Below, one piece after another: positions 1 to 13,296 of a DNA stretch of 60,000 bases. Numbering within the stretch: the stretch's first letter is position 1; the number at the start of each line of letters is the position of its first letter. This DNA is from Nematostella vectensis. Lineage: Eukaryota; Cnidaria; Anthozoa; Actiniaria; Edwardsiidae. The stretch is from the NCBI RefSeq assembly GCF_932526225.1, contig NC_064048.1, positions 8,768,515 to 8,828,514 of the forward strand, in the 5' to 3' direction. The notes beneath the pieces were generated by a model. It ran no database searches. It was not told the DNA's origin and saw nothing but the letters and a program-made list of their open reading frames with translations. The position numbers were made by a program, and so were the translations under genes.

Positions 1-786
1 TTTCATGAAAGCGTATAAGAAAGGGTTGATCATGCTTGCGAAAGCAACGATGATGAGCGAGGCAAATGGTAGCTGATGAGGGATGAGATCGGGCCTACTC
101 GCGATGTACTCTGTGATGGTCATGTATATGATAGGTGCCCAACTGAGGATGAAAATAGACACCACAAGAAGAAACACGTTGATCGTCTTTCCCTCTATTG
201 AAGCTCTCCTTGCCCCGTCACGTGTTTGCTTAGAAATGTTAAACATCTTCAGTTGACTCATGTGTTTTCTTAGACGCTGGAAGATGCGAATATAAGCCAA
301 GACGATAAAGACATAGGGTGCGATGACACACACAGACATCGAAAACGCCAGGTAGCATTTGTGATAGATGGAAGCTACGTTCGCATCCCAGGCCAGCGGT
401 AATAGTGAGTAAAGTATCGCAAACACCCACGTGATCACCAAAACCGGTTTATAACTGTTTCTGAGTCGCTCCGTGTAGCACAGCGGGCTCAAAATAGCTA
501 GGTACCTGTCCCACGTGACCGCGCACAGATTTGCGACACCCGAGACCAGGACGATTGATATGATATACCCGGACACAGGGTACCCGGGGATACCGGAGAA
601 GTTCAGCGGCAAAAGCACCCCGCCAATCAAAATGTCGGAAACTGCAAGTGATGCCACGAAATAATTCGTAAATGTTCGCAGCCTCTTGAGGAACAGCACC
701 ATGCAACATACACTGACGTTCAATGAGACAACGAGTACTGATAGCGTGATGAGAAGAATATCCATGATGCACCGCGAAGTCTGCAT
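1..786 (-). CDS. Class A GPCR, 3' end cut by window edge (GPCR 1)
   Basis: This is a rhodopsin-family seven-helix receptor of the plasma membrane; ligand unknown. The frame is open for 262 codons from ATG at 786 to the left edge, and an in-frame TGA lies 16 codons upstream, so the start is 786, with a second Met at 765. Landmarks: N23 in TM1, SLAVSD with D51 in TM2, WDRY with R94 in TM3, W120 in TM4, P157 in TM5, SWAP (215-218) in place of CWxP in TM6, and NPFLY (254-258) in TM7. All seven helices are present, so only the C-tail is missing. The N-terminus is very short. Residue 69, where the TM3 disulfide cysteine usually sits, is Tyr. It shares WDAN in extracellular loop 2 and an RRAS-I-E-K stretch in loop 3 with the receptor at 12403-13296, so the two are paralogues in the same orientation. 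The class call is firm; the ligand is not inferable. Confidence 0.9.
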   Translation of the reverse strand, partial: MQTSRCIMDILLITLSVLVVSLNVSVCCMVLFLKRLRTFTNYFVASLAVSDILIGGVLLPLNFSGIPGYPVSGYIISIVLVSGVANLCAVTWDRYLAILSPLCYTERLRNSYKPVLVITWVFAILYSLLPLAWDANVASIYHKCYLAFSMSVCVIAPYVFIVLAYIRIFQRLRKHMSQLKMFNISKQTRDGARRASIEGKTINVFLLVVSIFILSWAPIIYMTITEYIASRPDLIPHQLPFASLIIVAFASMINPFLYAFMK

Positions 787-3700
787 GAAAGTCCCGTATG
801 TGAAACTTGAGTACTGTTTTCCTTTTTCTCTTCAACCGTTCGGACCTACTCTTATTGTCAAAACTTCAATACCTTTATCTTAAAATTCTTTGCCACGTAT
901 TTGGAACGTCCTTCGACTAATCCTGCTTATTGTTGCAGCTATTGTTTGTTATTTCACTCTTTTCTATCCTTCGGACTTGCTGTGTAATGGTTTCCCGGTT
1001 GTTTGTTATTCACTTTTCTGAATAATACATTTTGATTTTCCTGGTACTTTGAATTCCTGCCCTCCGACAAGAACGGTCTAGGGTTTGTCTGTTGATATCT
1101 CCTAAGATTCCAATTTTAAGGCGAATGCTTTACTAAGCGTGATGCGTGAACAGGTATTGCTCGTTTTCGTATCCGTGTAGTGACATTTGCATTGCCGTGC
1201 TTACAATTTTAGCGTTTTAATGTTTCTTATAAAGCACCTCTTGTGTTTAAAGTCTTCGCCTCGGGCACGACTCATACACGTGCGGAATGGTTTGTTTCGC
1301 AGTTACCACGAACAGGAGTCTGTATGATAAGAATGTGGAATTAAAAAAAGGAACGGAGTCGGCTGCGTGTAAAGCGTTTTCCTAACGTTCCCGTGGTTTC
1401 TCTTTCGTAAGCGAATACGCAAAATCCACGCAAAATGTGTTTAAATGGACGAGAAGCTTCCCTCAGATTCTAAGGCTTGGTTTGGCTTTCTACGAACTGT
1501 CTTGATTAAAATTCTTGTGTTGGCACGAGCTCTTGTGGTAAATATCAGCACACGCAGATTGCTTTTGGCTTAAGAGACGTTCCTTCTGGTCTCGTTTTGC
1601 TTCTCTTAGTTGTAGCGTTCTAATGTCATTTGCTCTCCTGCACGTGAGCGGCCGGCATGCATTGCGTTTTAGGTTATCGCTAGTATCCCTCCTTTTTTTA
1701 CAATGCTTTTAAATATAGGGCTTTAGCAGACGAATTTCCTTTATGCACAATATATTCAAGGTTTATCTTAAATCGCTTGTAAACACCAAACAGCGCGATG
1801 ATGCACTACAGATTCTTGTCTCTACCGTTAAGCACTTGCTATTTATTTAATTTTTGTATTTTGTCCTTTTCCTTATTTCTCTTTGATGAATTTATTTGAT
1901 TCCGCAAATGAAATCGCAACTTGTGACTACTTTGCTTTTTAGTCTATGGTATTTGCTGCGGACGTATAGCGAATTAGCTATTTAGTCTATGATATTTGCT
2001 GCGGATTTATAGCAAATGAGCTCTTCGTACGTGCAACCAACTGTAATGTTGATACCGGCTTGGTGACTAGGATACCTTTCAGGAGTGAACCTTAATAACA
2101 ACAAGACTAATGTCTTAGCCTCTCCCTGGCGTTTAAGGTGCAATATTGAACCGATATTTCTTACGCCTTTTTCTTAGCCTTTTCTGATCCGAGCAACCTC
2201 CAACATGTTTCTTCTTTTCTTCTCTCTCTTTCCCTCTTTTTTCCTTTAGTGTCTCGGGTTATTTAACCTCTATTTCCCTCCTTGCTTGTTTCTTTGTTTT
2301 ACTTTTCTTTCAAATGACCCACTTTTCTTTATTTTCTTTATTTCCACCGCATATTTCCTCTGTCTATCTCGTCACTTTATCTCCAGTTCGAGCTTCTTCG
2401 CATAATGTCGACCTCGAAGTGATCCAAAGATGTCCTCTACTAAACACACATACACACGGGATTACAGGATTACAGTGTGCGAGACGGATGTCTTCCAGTC
2501 CTGACCGCACCTTTAATTTACCAAAATTGCTTTACCTGAATGTTACGGAAATAGAGTGCTTTTAGATCTATCTCATAGACGCCGCAAATGCTATGCTAAA
2601 TTTAGCTGCACATTTGCTCAATTGAACTTAAATTTACCACCTTTTCGTCCTCCAGTTGAACCGCAAGGCCTAACGCTAAGGCGTTTATCTGACCTGTTTA
2701 CTATACGGTATTCGTCTCTGAGGAGTTTGTACGTGTATTGGCTCACGTTGGTGTGCGTAGACTTTGAGTAATGTTAATTCTCCAGTCGGATTTTCAAGAT
2801 ATAATCTATTTCTTCGTTTGTGTACAGTTTTGTTTAGAACGATACAATCAATCGCTTGTTAGATCGCCACTATCGCCATTTCTCAGTGGGTGTTCTCTTT
2901 TCTTGATGTTTCTCATCTGTTTTTTCATCTTCTTTTTTCTGGTCTTTATTTTCTTAACCTTGGTAATTGATGATCAAAACGAACTTGATACGATTTCTGC
3001 AAAAAAAATATTAAAATAAAAAAATAAAATAAAATACACGTTTTTAGCATATAAGCTCTGCATGGGATAAGGGACCTAAGTCTGACCACTGAAGGGAGAC
3101 AAAAATCTGTCTGACTTTGTGGAGGTTTGGATTAACGATAAAAAGAGTATTATAAAAGCTGCCAAAACTCTCCTAGAAACCATGAACTTTGTATTGTTAT
3201 CTATGTATGTACGCTGAAAATCATTCAAGAATCATAAACAACCGAAAAAGGAATCAAAGGGAAAGTCAATCAACGTGTCACAAATAAGGAGAAAAGTTCG
3301 AATTCAGAGGAAACATTTGGCGAATGGAAACATAAAAATGCTTCGAGTTGCCCAAGCTAACTAACTATTAGATCTAAAGGTCAAATTCTAAACTGTAGTT
3401 AAAAGAGCCCCTTGTCAATTTTACCTTTTTTATTATTTCCATTCAATATTAGAAAAGGAATTAGTTAACAAAATGCCGACATTACCATATAAAAACTTTT
3501 AATACTTAAACTTACCAAACTCACGACGAGAAAAATGGCGACTGGCAGATAATCTTTCAACGGGTTATTCGAGTTATATAAGTTCAATTAAACGGGTTCT
3601 TCTGTTTTCAATAAATAAGATGCTACTTTCGTATTTTTCTACATAAAATACACATTTTTTATCTTGTTTTACGTGGATTTGCTTATTTTCAAATTGCTTT

Positions 3701-6700
3701 GCTAATTATTATTATTTTTGCCATGGATCCATCTTATACACTAAAGACAGAGAACATTTTCATGAGCAACTTATATCCAAGCATTGGCCATGATCTCCAT
3801 TTGACACAACTACAAACAATAATACATATCAATAAAAACACCGAGTAAATTTTTGATTTACTTACCTTTTTTGCGATCTTGTACAATGTCACGTTTCTGT
3901 TTTACAAAACCATAGACTTCTTACATATTCTCACACTTGTTGATAAATGATATCGTTACAAGATATTATCTTTTGTCGGGCATTTTGTTTCAATCTCTTG
4001 TTTTACCTCTTGTGCGGTTTGCGGTTAACCTTTCCTATACAAAAAGCAAACCAATTACACGGCATTTAAAGGGTGTTTACAAAAGTAAGATTAGATTTTC
4101 TTGAAAAGTAAAGTTTGTTTTTTTCAGAAACCACAACACTATTTGCAGAGACAATACACGATTTCACCAAAACGACGTTCCCACAGGCATGCTAAATGAT
4201 CACGCAGTGACCTTATTTTTCGTATTTATATCACGTCCGTTTGCGACAGTGTAATTTCTGAGATTTACCGTCAACACTAGCAGGGAATCTTAATAATTGG
4301 CGATAATGTGTTTATTTTGTTAGATAAACATGAGCCCGTCTCTGTTAATCTAACGAAAACTGTAAATATTCACCAAGTTTTTAAATAACGTTAGCTATAT
4401 TGAACAGGTTAATGTGTGCAGTGTAAATACACTCAATCACTATAAGCTCAATAATAAAAAAACGACAGAATAGAATCCCTCAAAATGTTTTCCTTTAAGT
4501 AACTGGCTCAACTACAATTAACATTATCAAACAGCAAAATGTTACTCTATTCTAAAACGACACAAAAACGTAAAAAGTATTAGTATACCTGAGGGGGGGC
4601 AAAAAGAGGACAAAATATTCAAAAAATAGATAGACTTATTTACGTATTTATCTTTAGAAAATGTCCTGGAGCGGTGATATATATTGTCTGATTTATAATC
4701 CAATTTTCCTAAAAAAAAAGGTCGTAGGATGGTCTCTTAGTGCTGGTAATGTGGTTAAATCTGTGCAAACAGCTTACCTTCGAACCAGGTCGTCAAGCCA
4801 TCGTTCGTGTATTGTAAATTGCTCTTTTCTCTCTGCAAGACAATTTACCATACCCAGACTAAGACAATGGTGATTGAGTTTTTTTTACAAACAATTTCAA
4901 TTCATGTACAGTTTTTAAACCACTGAATTTTAATCGAGTTGGCCGCCGTGACCTCTGCAATAAATCCAGCGCAACTTGCAGTTCAGGCGGGAAAATGGCT
5001 AGGATTGGTGAATCACGAATCAGTGGTGGGGTTTCTTGAAATACTAGAGCCAAATATTTAGACCAACATAGGAAGCTGCTAAAGCCTATCAACCAGAACT
5101 TATCTAAAAAGAAATGGATAATAGGGTTGTTTTCCCGGCGCTTTTCTCCCACATGGACACGTTTTAAAAATAAAAATAAATAAAAATGCACATGATGAGT
5201 TATGAACAGCACTTGTGATTTGAATATCATCCTCGACACCTTATTGCCTTGGGCTTCTCCAAAATCACAGAGGTTTCAAGTTGAACCAGTGTTCAAGGCA
5301 ATAATTATAGCTGTTTCTGGCTTCGGAAGATATATTTAACATCCCTAAACCTGTAACAAATCATATTGTTTTTTCTACGAAATGCCAATGACTTACCTTG
5401 ATTTGTATTCTGAGCCACTAATCCATCTATGTCCTTTCCAATGTGCTAGATGAAGTTTTAAGTTCCGTCTTCATGTCAACTACATGATTTTTGTTTTCGA
5501 GATCATAGCGATATCTCGTCGGTTTCTAACGAGATGTTTGAACGCTGTTGATTGGGTGTCCCATTGCTTTATTGCATTCTTAAACCATTTTCAACATCAC
5601 TTTGATCGATGCTTCATTTAATTGGATCCCTACGCATCGGAACATCTTACCTAGATGATACACCCTTTTTTAATAGCGCTTAGTCTTGCGAAATTTTCTA
5701 AGATGATATCGATGAACAATCTAGGTCCGTTGACCACAATCAGAGGATTGCAGTCAAAGTTCCAATAAGTAATCATTTTAACAAACCACATATTTTTTGT
5801 GTACTTCTTAAGACACGGCACATTAAAAGATTCCGTCAGTTGAAATAAATACTGGGCACGGTAGGCAACAGAGGCGAAACGGTCGAATCTGCGTTAAATT
5901 CTTGCCTAAGGTTACAAAGTCATTACGGGGGAAACTTTCAACATATGATGAAATAGCCGCCGCGCTTGAGTGAAAAAAAGCAGACGAGTTTTTATCATAA
6001 AAAAAGGTCTGAGAACCATGTTTTTAGCAGCTATAATTGTATTTTTCTCGGGCAGTCGCGCCCCAAAGCTTTGTTTATTCTTTTTTGTAATATTTTTTTT
6101 CGCTCTCTCTCAAGAGCTATCCATTAATTACATTTACACGGAACATATTCTCAGGGGCACGATTTGTGTCTTTGAGCATTTAGTTCCTTTGATATAATAC
6201 AAAAAGGACCCTTTTATTTTTTAGTGTTTTAAAATGCACATTTAATTTTTGAACTTGGTGTTGAGAAATGTCAAGCAATGGTGTAGTGATGAATTAAGTG
6301 TTTATGTTACATTAAAGGAAACCTAACATTTAAAACGCCCTAATGCAAATATAAGATTTTCTCCGATTTTGAAATCGCATTATGTGTCTTGTTGAGCCAA
6401 AATAGGTTTGAAAGGTTGACCTATTTGATTCCGCTTTTGTCAATTACCGGCAAAATACTAAAGTAGAGTGTTATTATGTGTCAGCTAAAGAAATTAAAGC
6501 GCTTTGAAATTCTGATTTTTTTATTTCTTCAAGTTATATTGCCAGATGACATAAGCAATGTAATAAAAAAACTTTTTTACTTTTCAGTATTTGAAAAGAA
6601 AACATTCACAGTGATTTGGCGACGAGACATCACTTAATAAACACGTTAAATGTAAATAGTACTAAAAGCAAACTCGAGGTAATGGTCTTTTTTTTTATTT

Positions 6701-6937
6701 CCGCGTTGCATAAGATCGTCCTTAATCGCCATCTGCCTGCTAAACAAGAGAACCCTTGATTACTCGAACTCGGACAACCTGATCCCTCATTAATCCGGGC
6801 ATTCTACCCAAGTGTTCTCTAGCCTTGCGAACTTTGAGCTCGAAAGAACCCTGATAACTCGAACTCCACAATACCCGACTTATATCGGGAAAAAAATTGC
6901 CCACAATCAATATGATTATACCAAGACCATTTAAAGT
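787..6937. other. Long spacer without a recognisable gene
   Basis: AT-rich, with long pyrimidine-rich runs at 2200-2970. I see no convincing exon on either strand; the open frames here are short and of biased composition. The one structure found is a tandem duplication at 1938-2023. Confidence 0.5.
1938..2023 (+). repeat. 43-bp tandem duplication, two copies
   Basis: Two adjacent copies begin TTTAGTCTATG at 1938 and 1981 and share the core ATTTGCTGCGGA. Divergence is a few bases. Confidence 0.75.
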
Positions 6938-7162
6938 CCGTCGATCTGACTTACAAGGTTGTTGTGTTTTGAATATTCAAAACTCTAATTATTTTCAAAA
7001 GATACAGTTTCCCTTCATCATTTGATACTATAGAATTGATTCGTTTGAGATGTGGAATGGATTAATTCAAGATTTAATTCACTACTGATATGAATATCTC
7101 ATTTTCATAGGGTTTCATAGCCTACAAAACAACCCGTCAAACAAGTCGGATCGACGTGCTTT
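6938..7162 (+). repeat. Dispersed repeat, copy 1 (pair with 10090-10335)
   Basis: The two copies lie in the same orientation about 3.15 kb apart. Shared blocks include GATGGATTAA-like sequence, a TTTCATAGCCTACAAAAC block and CGGATCGAC near the end. They are clearly diverged. No coding content is seen. Could be an old transposon pair; no termini are recognised. Confidence 0.6.
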
Positions 7163-8988
7163 TAATTCTTTGCCTGCCCCACCCTTGAATCGAACTAATA
7201 AGGTTTTACAAGTAATAAAGACAAAATATTTCTTTGTGGTCTGCCGTGTTCTTTTATACACACACACACCATTTTTTTATTTCCTCGCCGAAGGATCATC
7301 AAATTTTAACAAATTTAATTGCAATCGAAACTTATTGCTTCATATAAATCACCCCTTTTTCAATACGTAGCCTGCCATCAATTCTGAGCGTACTCAGCTG
7401 TTTGGAATAAAGAATTAAATTGATTTAAATGGTCTCATTGTACAGGGGGTGTATCCAGCAACATGTAAGGGGGCGGGGGGAAATTTTGTATTCTATAAAA
7501 CGTTTGATACCTGTAATAAACCTTGAAAGGTAAGTATAGAGAAAGGGGAGGTGGATGCTGATAAAGTAGTGGTTGAGGTGATGCACCAGTAAATGTAAAG
7601 AGCATAATTTAGTAGTAGATGAAAAGGATATGATTACGAGCATTTAGAAGCGTAAATTTTCTAATGAATATTTCATATGTGCCCTTATATTCTACAGACG
7701 GTAATGACTCAGGAGAAATTCTAGTTATTAGAACCAGCTAGATCCTCATCATCAAATTACGCGGGGTGCTTTAGCAATTTATAAGACGCCAAGATATATG
7801 ACGCTTAGAAACACTTCCTTTCATTACTTCCCTTCGCCAGCCGCGCTTAAGGCGCAAGAACAAAAGAACACCATGAGTGTGACTCGTGCTGGTTGCCTAC
7901 CAACACACCACTGCTACTACACATGTTACACATTTTATCAGATGTCAAATATTTAATGTAACACTTGGTGTACTTATACAGTTAAATGTTAAATCTGAGC
8001 TTGTAAATACAATGCTTTATAATGCTTATCAAATAAACTTAGTGTGGGGGTTTTACACAATTCAAGAATAGAAAATCCTAGAAGATGTCACTTTCATAAT
8101 CACACGTCCAATATGAAAGTATGAAAAACCGTTATAAAACCTAGCAGGAAAAATTCCGGAAACATATTCCTCGAACGAATGCATGGAATATTTTTCGTAT
8201 ATATTTCGTATTTACGTATTTATGCGATAGTTGTGATATTTCATTCAGCCAAAAATGTATATAATAGAGACAAAAATAATAATAAAAATGTATGAGTTTA
8301 TTGGCGCTAAGAAATCACGTGACCTCTTAAGTGATAAACTCGCGCGCGCTCCCAGGGTTTTCCCGCCAAAATAATAGCAACAAAAGAGCAACTGATGTTT
8401 TCAACTTTTACGAATTTGCCGAATCTGCCATGTCGAAAGGGCTTTTTTACATTAAAATATATTTTTATCGCTCTCTGGCTTGACGACTACAGCCGTTTCT
8501 GCGTATCTTTTGGCATGAGTTTGCTATTCAAAAAGTCACGTGATTGTCGTCTGTTGGATTAAAAATATGCGTTTAGGCTATCACATAGGAGCTACTGCAT
8601 AGTCAATTGTAGCTCAGGCTCTCGGGCAAATTCCCAACTGAATAACGGGGAAAAAAGCATAATTTTTCATTTCAAAATAACTGTTAATATTAACAAAGTA
8701 AAATTACCAGCAATTACAGTGTAATTTCACATCATTTTGGGTTAAAAAAATTCCAATGCTCAAATGATGCAGCAAATCGAGTCACACAAACAACCGACAC
8801 TAAACAGAACAGATATCATCAGTAAAGGGGAAAAATAAGTTTTTTCTTGCTAAGAAGAAAGCACGTCAGTGTGATTAATTTTGCAAAGTAGCGGTCGGGA
8901 TTATTTTCCGGTCCTGTGATTTTGTGACTTGAGATTTATTTATTGATAAAACCTGAAAGAAAAAATAATTTTCAGTTTCGAACTTTAT
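7163..8988. other. Spacer without a recognisable gene
   Basis: AT-rich; I see no supported exon or repeat apart from a short CA run near 7260. Confidence 0.45.
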
Positions 8989-9298
8989 GCGTGACAAGTT
9001 TATCAAGTCCACAATCCTGCACTAAAAAAAAAGCAAAACATTAAGCCGAAAAAACATTTTTTCGTGAAAAAAATGCCAAGCATCTTTTCCAAATATCTAA
9101 TCGTTCGTCCCCCAAAAATATGAAAGTCATTGGTCTCTAAAGACCGCGTGACAAGTTTATCAAGTCAATCCTGCACTAAAAAAAAGCAAAACTTTAAGCC
9201 GAAAAAACATTCTTTCGTGAAAAAGTTGCCAAGCATCTTTTCCAAATATCTAATCGTTCGTCCCCAAGAAATATGAAAGTCATTGGTCTCTAAAGGAT
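8989..9298 (+). repeat. 157-bp tandem duplication, two copies
   Basis: Copies start GCGTGACAAGTTTATCAAG at 8989 and 9146 and end near ATTGGTCTCTAAAG. They differ by a handful of substitutions and small indels. Confidence 0.85.
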
Positions 9299-10089
9299 TG
9301 ATGAACCACCTTTACTTTTTTGATTTGATTCTACAACAGCAAGAAAACAATATTTACCACAAACTTTCATAGACTTTCAACCATGAAACTGCTCTTAGCA
9401 AGCTACCTATGGGGCGATTTGGTTATTCTCGATTTAACCCATAGACATCTCACTTTTTTTTGTTCAGAAGGGTCCTCAGCTCCGCTTAGCTAACAAAACA
9501 CGTTGCTCATTCGGAGAGTGAACGTGAATATTCTAATTCTGTTTTTTTTAATAATGGGAATCCTGTGGCGCGGGTGATGGTGAGTGCACTGGTGCGAAAA
9601 CATTTCCGAAAAACTCCAAATGAGGGATACCAGCCGCGACTCGACGCACCCGCGATGGTGGGCTCTCGACTCTTAGTTTAAATATGCGGAATGTTAATAA
9701 ACTACCTTGATCTGATCATGATCGATTTGTTCAATCAAGATGTCCGTCACTGTCGAATGAACCCGCAGTTCTCATTCAGTGAAGATCAAGCCAATTTTCT
9801 CCTTTTCATTCAACCCCCAAGGCTTAAGGCCAAGGTTCTGGCAGTTTGTGTTCTTTAAGTCTAAAGTCGTGCGCCAGCATTTGCCGTATTATATTACCGA
9901 ACTTGTTTTCCTAAGAACGATAATCTGGCTCTCAACATCAGTATAAATACTCGTTTATAACCGGGTTTTTTAAGGAACGATCCCCTGGTCTTTGCGACAA
10001 ACAAAACAATACAATAAAAATGCAAGCAAATAAAAATGGCATATATAAAGGCGTACAATTCTTGATAACAACAACGGGTGGCCCATAAA
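9299..10089. other. Spacer without a recognisable gene
   Basis: No supported exon, RNA gene or repeat seen. Confidence 0.4.
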
Positions 10090-10335
10090 ACTTAAAGTCC
10101 ATGAATCCGACTTGCGTGACACTGTTATTTTGTTTTTGTTTTGAATGTTTAGAACTCGCATCATTTTGAAAAATATAACATACCCAGCGTTGTTTGATAT
10201 CGTAGGAATATAATCGAGTCGATTTTATTGTAGGATGGATTAAATTTCAGCATAATTCAAACGGATTTAATTCACATGCATGGGGTTTTCATAGCCTACA
10301 AAACCACGCGTCACTCAAATCGGATCGACTGGCTT
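10090..10335 (+). repeat. Dispersed repeat, copy 2 (pair with 6938-7162)
   Basis: Same orientation as copy 1, sharing TTTCATAGCCTACAAAAC and CGGATCGAC near the right side. Confidence 0.6.
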
Positions 10336-11725
10336 TAAGCACTTCAAATTGACCATCTGATCGGGTTGGCCTTGAGATTGCCAATGCGGTGGGGTAGAGG
10401 TTAGGGATAAGATTGCCATCTGACTTGTTGCTAATAACATGCCATATTTACTTTAATAATATGTTTATCTCAAGTGTTTAAACCCACATTAAACCATCCT
10501 GTCTTTCAAGGGGGCGTGCGTGACTTTTTCCTTGTGGTTTACCCTTGTACAACACAGTCTCCTTTGAAGAAGCTTTTTGCATTCGAGATACGCGAAAAGA
10601 TTAGCCTGTTAAACAAGCCCTAGGTGGTTAAAATATGAAAACGCCGGACGGACAAACGGAGGCGATAGCGGGCAGATTTCGGAGCTGAGCTCCTGTTCCC
10701 TTCTCGGCCCAATCCCACTATTTTTGGCCGAGCGCTACGTCTGATAGAACGGCTTTTCCGGAAGATTTTCCAGGGCGTTTTTGAGAGCCTGTTTCGGAGG
10801 TTAGAAAAAGGTATAACAGAAACAACCTTAGGATATCTTAATATCAAGTCATGACCAATTACAAAGAAAAATCACAACCGAAGGACATAATACAAAGGAA
10901 TGCAACAAAAATAAACGTGTTTCACGAAGTCAGATCAGAGTCAAGCCATAGGCAACCCAAGTACATTATAAGCAATTTTTTTTACTGTATGATAAAAGAG
11001 ATGAAATTCAGTGTTTATATGGCTTCGTAAGAGGGTTTCCGATAAACCCAGGAAATTGCTTGAAAAATATTACAGAGTTCCTGAAAATAGTGATAAATGA
11101 AGGTATAAGTCTTAACTTGTCTCACTTTCGAACGACACGTTTTGTAACCGCAGCCGCCTGGTAAATGAGTAACTCGACCCCCAGCGGCGCGATTTTTTTC
11201 TTCCCCACAGGGATGGCATTTGAAAGTGGTACGAGGTAACGCGTAGGGAATACAACCAGTTTAGGTAGGAATGCTTGCTTTATTCAAAACTAACAAAGCC
11301 ATTAGACATAATTTTTGAGTAAAGTTATCCTATAGCCCGTGATTCAACTATACAAATTTCAAATAAGTTTGTACTCGGAGAATACATGTGTCGTAGCCCG
11401 AAATGCTTAATGGTAATCAAATTGGTAAGCAAATAGCGCAACTAAAAAAAAACAAACCTAGTTTTATATTTGTGTTCCTCTAAACGTTATCACGACTTTC
11501 AAAAGCTAGATTCAACTAATTATACGTTACCCATAAACTACTACGGGCTACGATACTTGTATCTCGGGTGCAACTTAATTTGATATAGGTATGTACAAGT
11601 ATGCAATAAAACATGACAAATTTCTAGAAATGCCTTTTTACCTTTATTTCATATATCTGACGGGAAGGCAACGAAATAAAAAGAAAAATAAAGATTTCGA
11701 GCTAGCGAAAAAAAGCTGTTTTAGT
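10336..11725. other. Spacer without a recognisable gene
   Basis: A GC-richer patch at about 10640-10830 has an open frame on the minus strand with no recognisable domain. Nothing else supported. Confidence 0.4.
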
Positions 11726-12187
11726 TGTTCTGACATTTGTCACGCAATTTCCTTATCGTTCTGATATTTGTCACGCAATGCCCTTGTCTTTCTGACCTTT
11801 GTCATGCAACATCCTTGTCGTTCTGACTTTTGTCATGCAACATCCCTGTCATTCTGACGTTTGTCACGCAACATCCTTGTCGTTCTGACCTTTGTCGCGC
11901 ATTACCCTTGTCGTTTTGACCTTTGTCATGCAACATCCTTGTCGTTCTGACCTTTGTCACGCAACATCTCTGTCATTCTGACATTTGTCATGCAACATCC
12001 TTGTCGACTGACCTTTGAAACGCATTACCCTTGTCGTTCTGACCTTTGTCACGCAACATCCTTGTCGTTCTGACCTTTTTCACAAAATGACCTAGACGTT
12101 CGAACATTTGTCACGCATTACCCTTGTCGTTCTGACCTTTGTCACGTGTTTCCCTTGTTGTTCTGGCCTTTGTCACGCAATTCTCTT
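11726..12187 (+). repeat. 31-bp minisatellite, about 15 units
   Basis: Units follow the pattern TTCTGACCTTTGTCACGCAA plus a variable CATCCTTGTCG part, for about 15 copies. Most variants are C/T changes (CACGCAA versus CATGCAA). One unit near 12005 is 2 bp short (GTCGACTGACC). It ends about 215 bp from the stop codon of the GPCR on the minus strand, so part may lie in that gene's 3' flank. Confidence 0.9.
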
Positions 12188-12402
12188 GAACCCAAGGTGG
12201 AATTACATAACATCAGTGCGTGAATCTCAATGTAGATTTCCGCTGGCTGGCGTCCGCTCAATATAAGTGCTTCCTGTTCAGAGATATCACACGGCCTGTC
12301 GAACGAACAGTTCTTGAATCGTTTGCAAATTTTCACACTAAAAAAACTCTGAGTTTGAAAGTTCGTTAGCTCGCCTTGGGCGCTTCCTGTTATTCCACTT
12401 TC

Positions 12403-13296
12403 TCAAACAAATGTCTGACCATTTGTTGTACCACGGGTTCCAATGGAACTTGTCAACAAATGTAGCCTTTTGCCAGAAGTGGATCCTTTTTTCTTTCTTA
12501 GCCTTTGCAATACCTCCTGGAAGTCAGGTTTCATCAGTCCATAAACCACAGGGTTAGCAATCAGACCAAGAGTGATACTAAGTGGGGAGGCGTGGTACAA
12601 GGCATTGGGGATCAAGTCAAGTCTCCCTACCATCCCTGCCCCCGTGGTAAATATTATTGGGCCCCAGCTAAAGAGGAACACCGACGCATGAAACACGAAT
12701 AAACGCGCGAGTTTCTCAATCGTCGACGCGCGACGCAAGTCGCATTTGCGCTTTTTTGAATTGGAGGTTTTGTTGATTCGCGTCTTTCTAACGCTTATGG
12801 TGACGCGTATGTATGCTGCGAAAATAATGACGAAGATCACTATAATGCAGCTTTCTACGATGCCCAAGTACACTTTGTGTATGGTCAACTTGATGTTAGC
12901 ATCCCAGCAGAACGGCAACGTGGCGAAGAAAACCGGAATAACCCAGATGGACAGTAGCGAGAGCGGGAAACTCTGGGATATCGAATGCCTGTAGTGCAGC
13001 GGACTGGTCAATGCGAAATACCTATCCAGTGTTATCGCGCAAAGGTTCGTCAGAGAGCTTAAGAAGACGACGGAGTATATTACGTTAATGACAGGTGGAG
13101 AATTCAGGATATGGACATACTGGAGGATCAGAGCCATTGCCATCATGACGTCACTGGTCGCCAAGGAAGCGACATAGCCATTAGTGTATGTGCGCATGCG
13201 CTGGTGTGTCCATACCACAAGAAGCACAATTGAATTTGTTACTATGGCAACCACAGAGAGTACACACACGAATATGCTGGTGATGGTAATGTACAT
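12403..13296 (-). CDS. Class A GPCR, complete single-exon gene (GPCR 2)
   Basis: A 297-residue seven-helix receptor, typical length for class A, ligand unknown. An in-frame TGA about 12 codons upstream of the ATG fixes the start, so the extracellular N-terminus is only a few residues before TM1. Landmarks: N21 in TM1, LATSD with D49 in TM2, LDRY with R92 in TM3, W118 in TM4, SWGP in TM6, NPVVY in TM7, then a basic Arg/Lys-rich tail after helix 8. Residue 67, where the TM3 disulfide cysteine usually lies, is Pro. Loop 2 carries CWDAN (130-134) and loop 3 an RRAS-T-I-E-K block, both shared with the receptor at 1-786. No intron is needed. The neighbourhood holds no other gene, only the minisatellite 215 bp downstream. 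Confidence 0.93.
   Translation of the reverse strand: MYITITSIFVCVLSVVAIVTNSIVLLVVWTHQRMRTYTNGYVASLATSDVMMAMALILQYVHILNSPPVINVIYSVVFLSSLTNLCAITLDRYFALTSPLHYRHSISQSFPLSLLSIWVIPVFFATLPFCWDANIKLTIHKVYLGIVESCIIVIFVIIFAAYIRVTISVRKTRINKTSNSKKRKCDLRRASTIEKLARLFVFHASVFLFSWGPIIFTTGAGMVGRLDLIPNALYHASPLSITLGLIANPVVYGLMKPDFQEVLQRLRKKKGSTSGKRLHLLTSSIGTRGTTNGQTFV

Noticed and set aside
449-835. 128-codon minus-strand frame overlapping GPCR 1
   Set aside because: It is in a different frame from the seven-helix protein, which has DRY-type and NPxxY motifs through the same bases.
4859-5239. 126-codon minus-strand frame
   Set aside because: Low-complexity hydrophobic start, no recognised family, and no sign of conservation to test.
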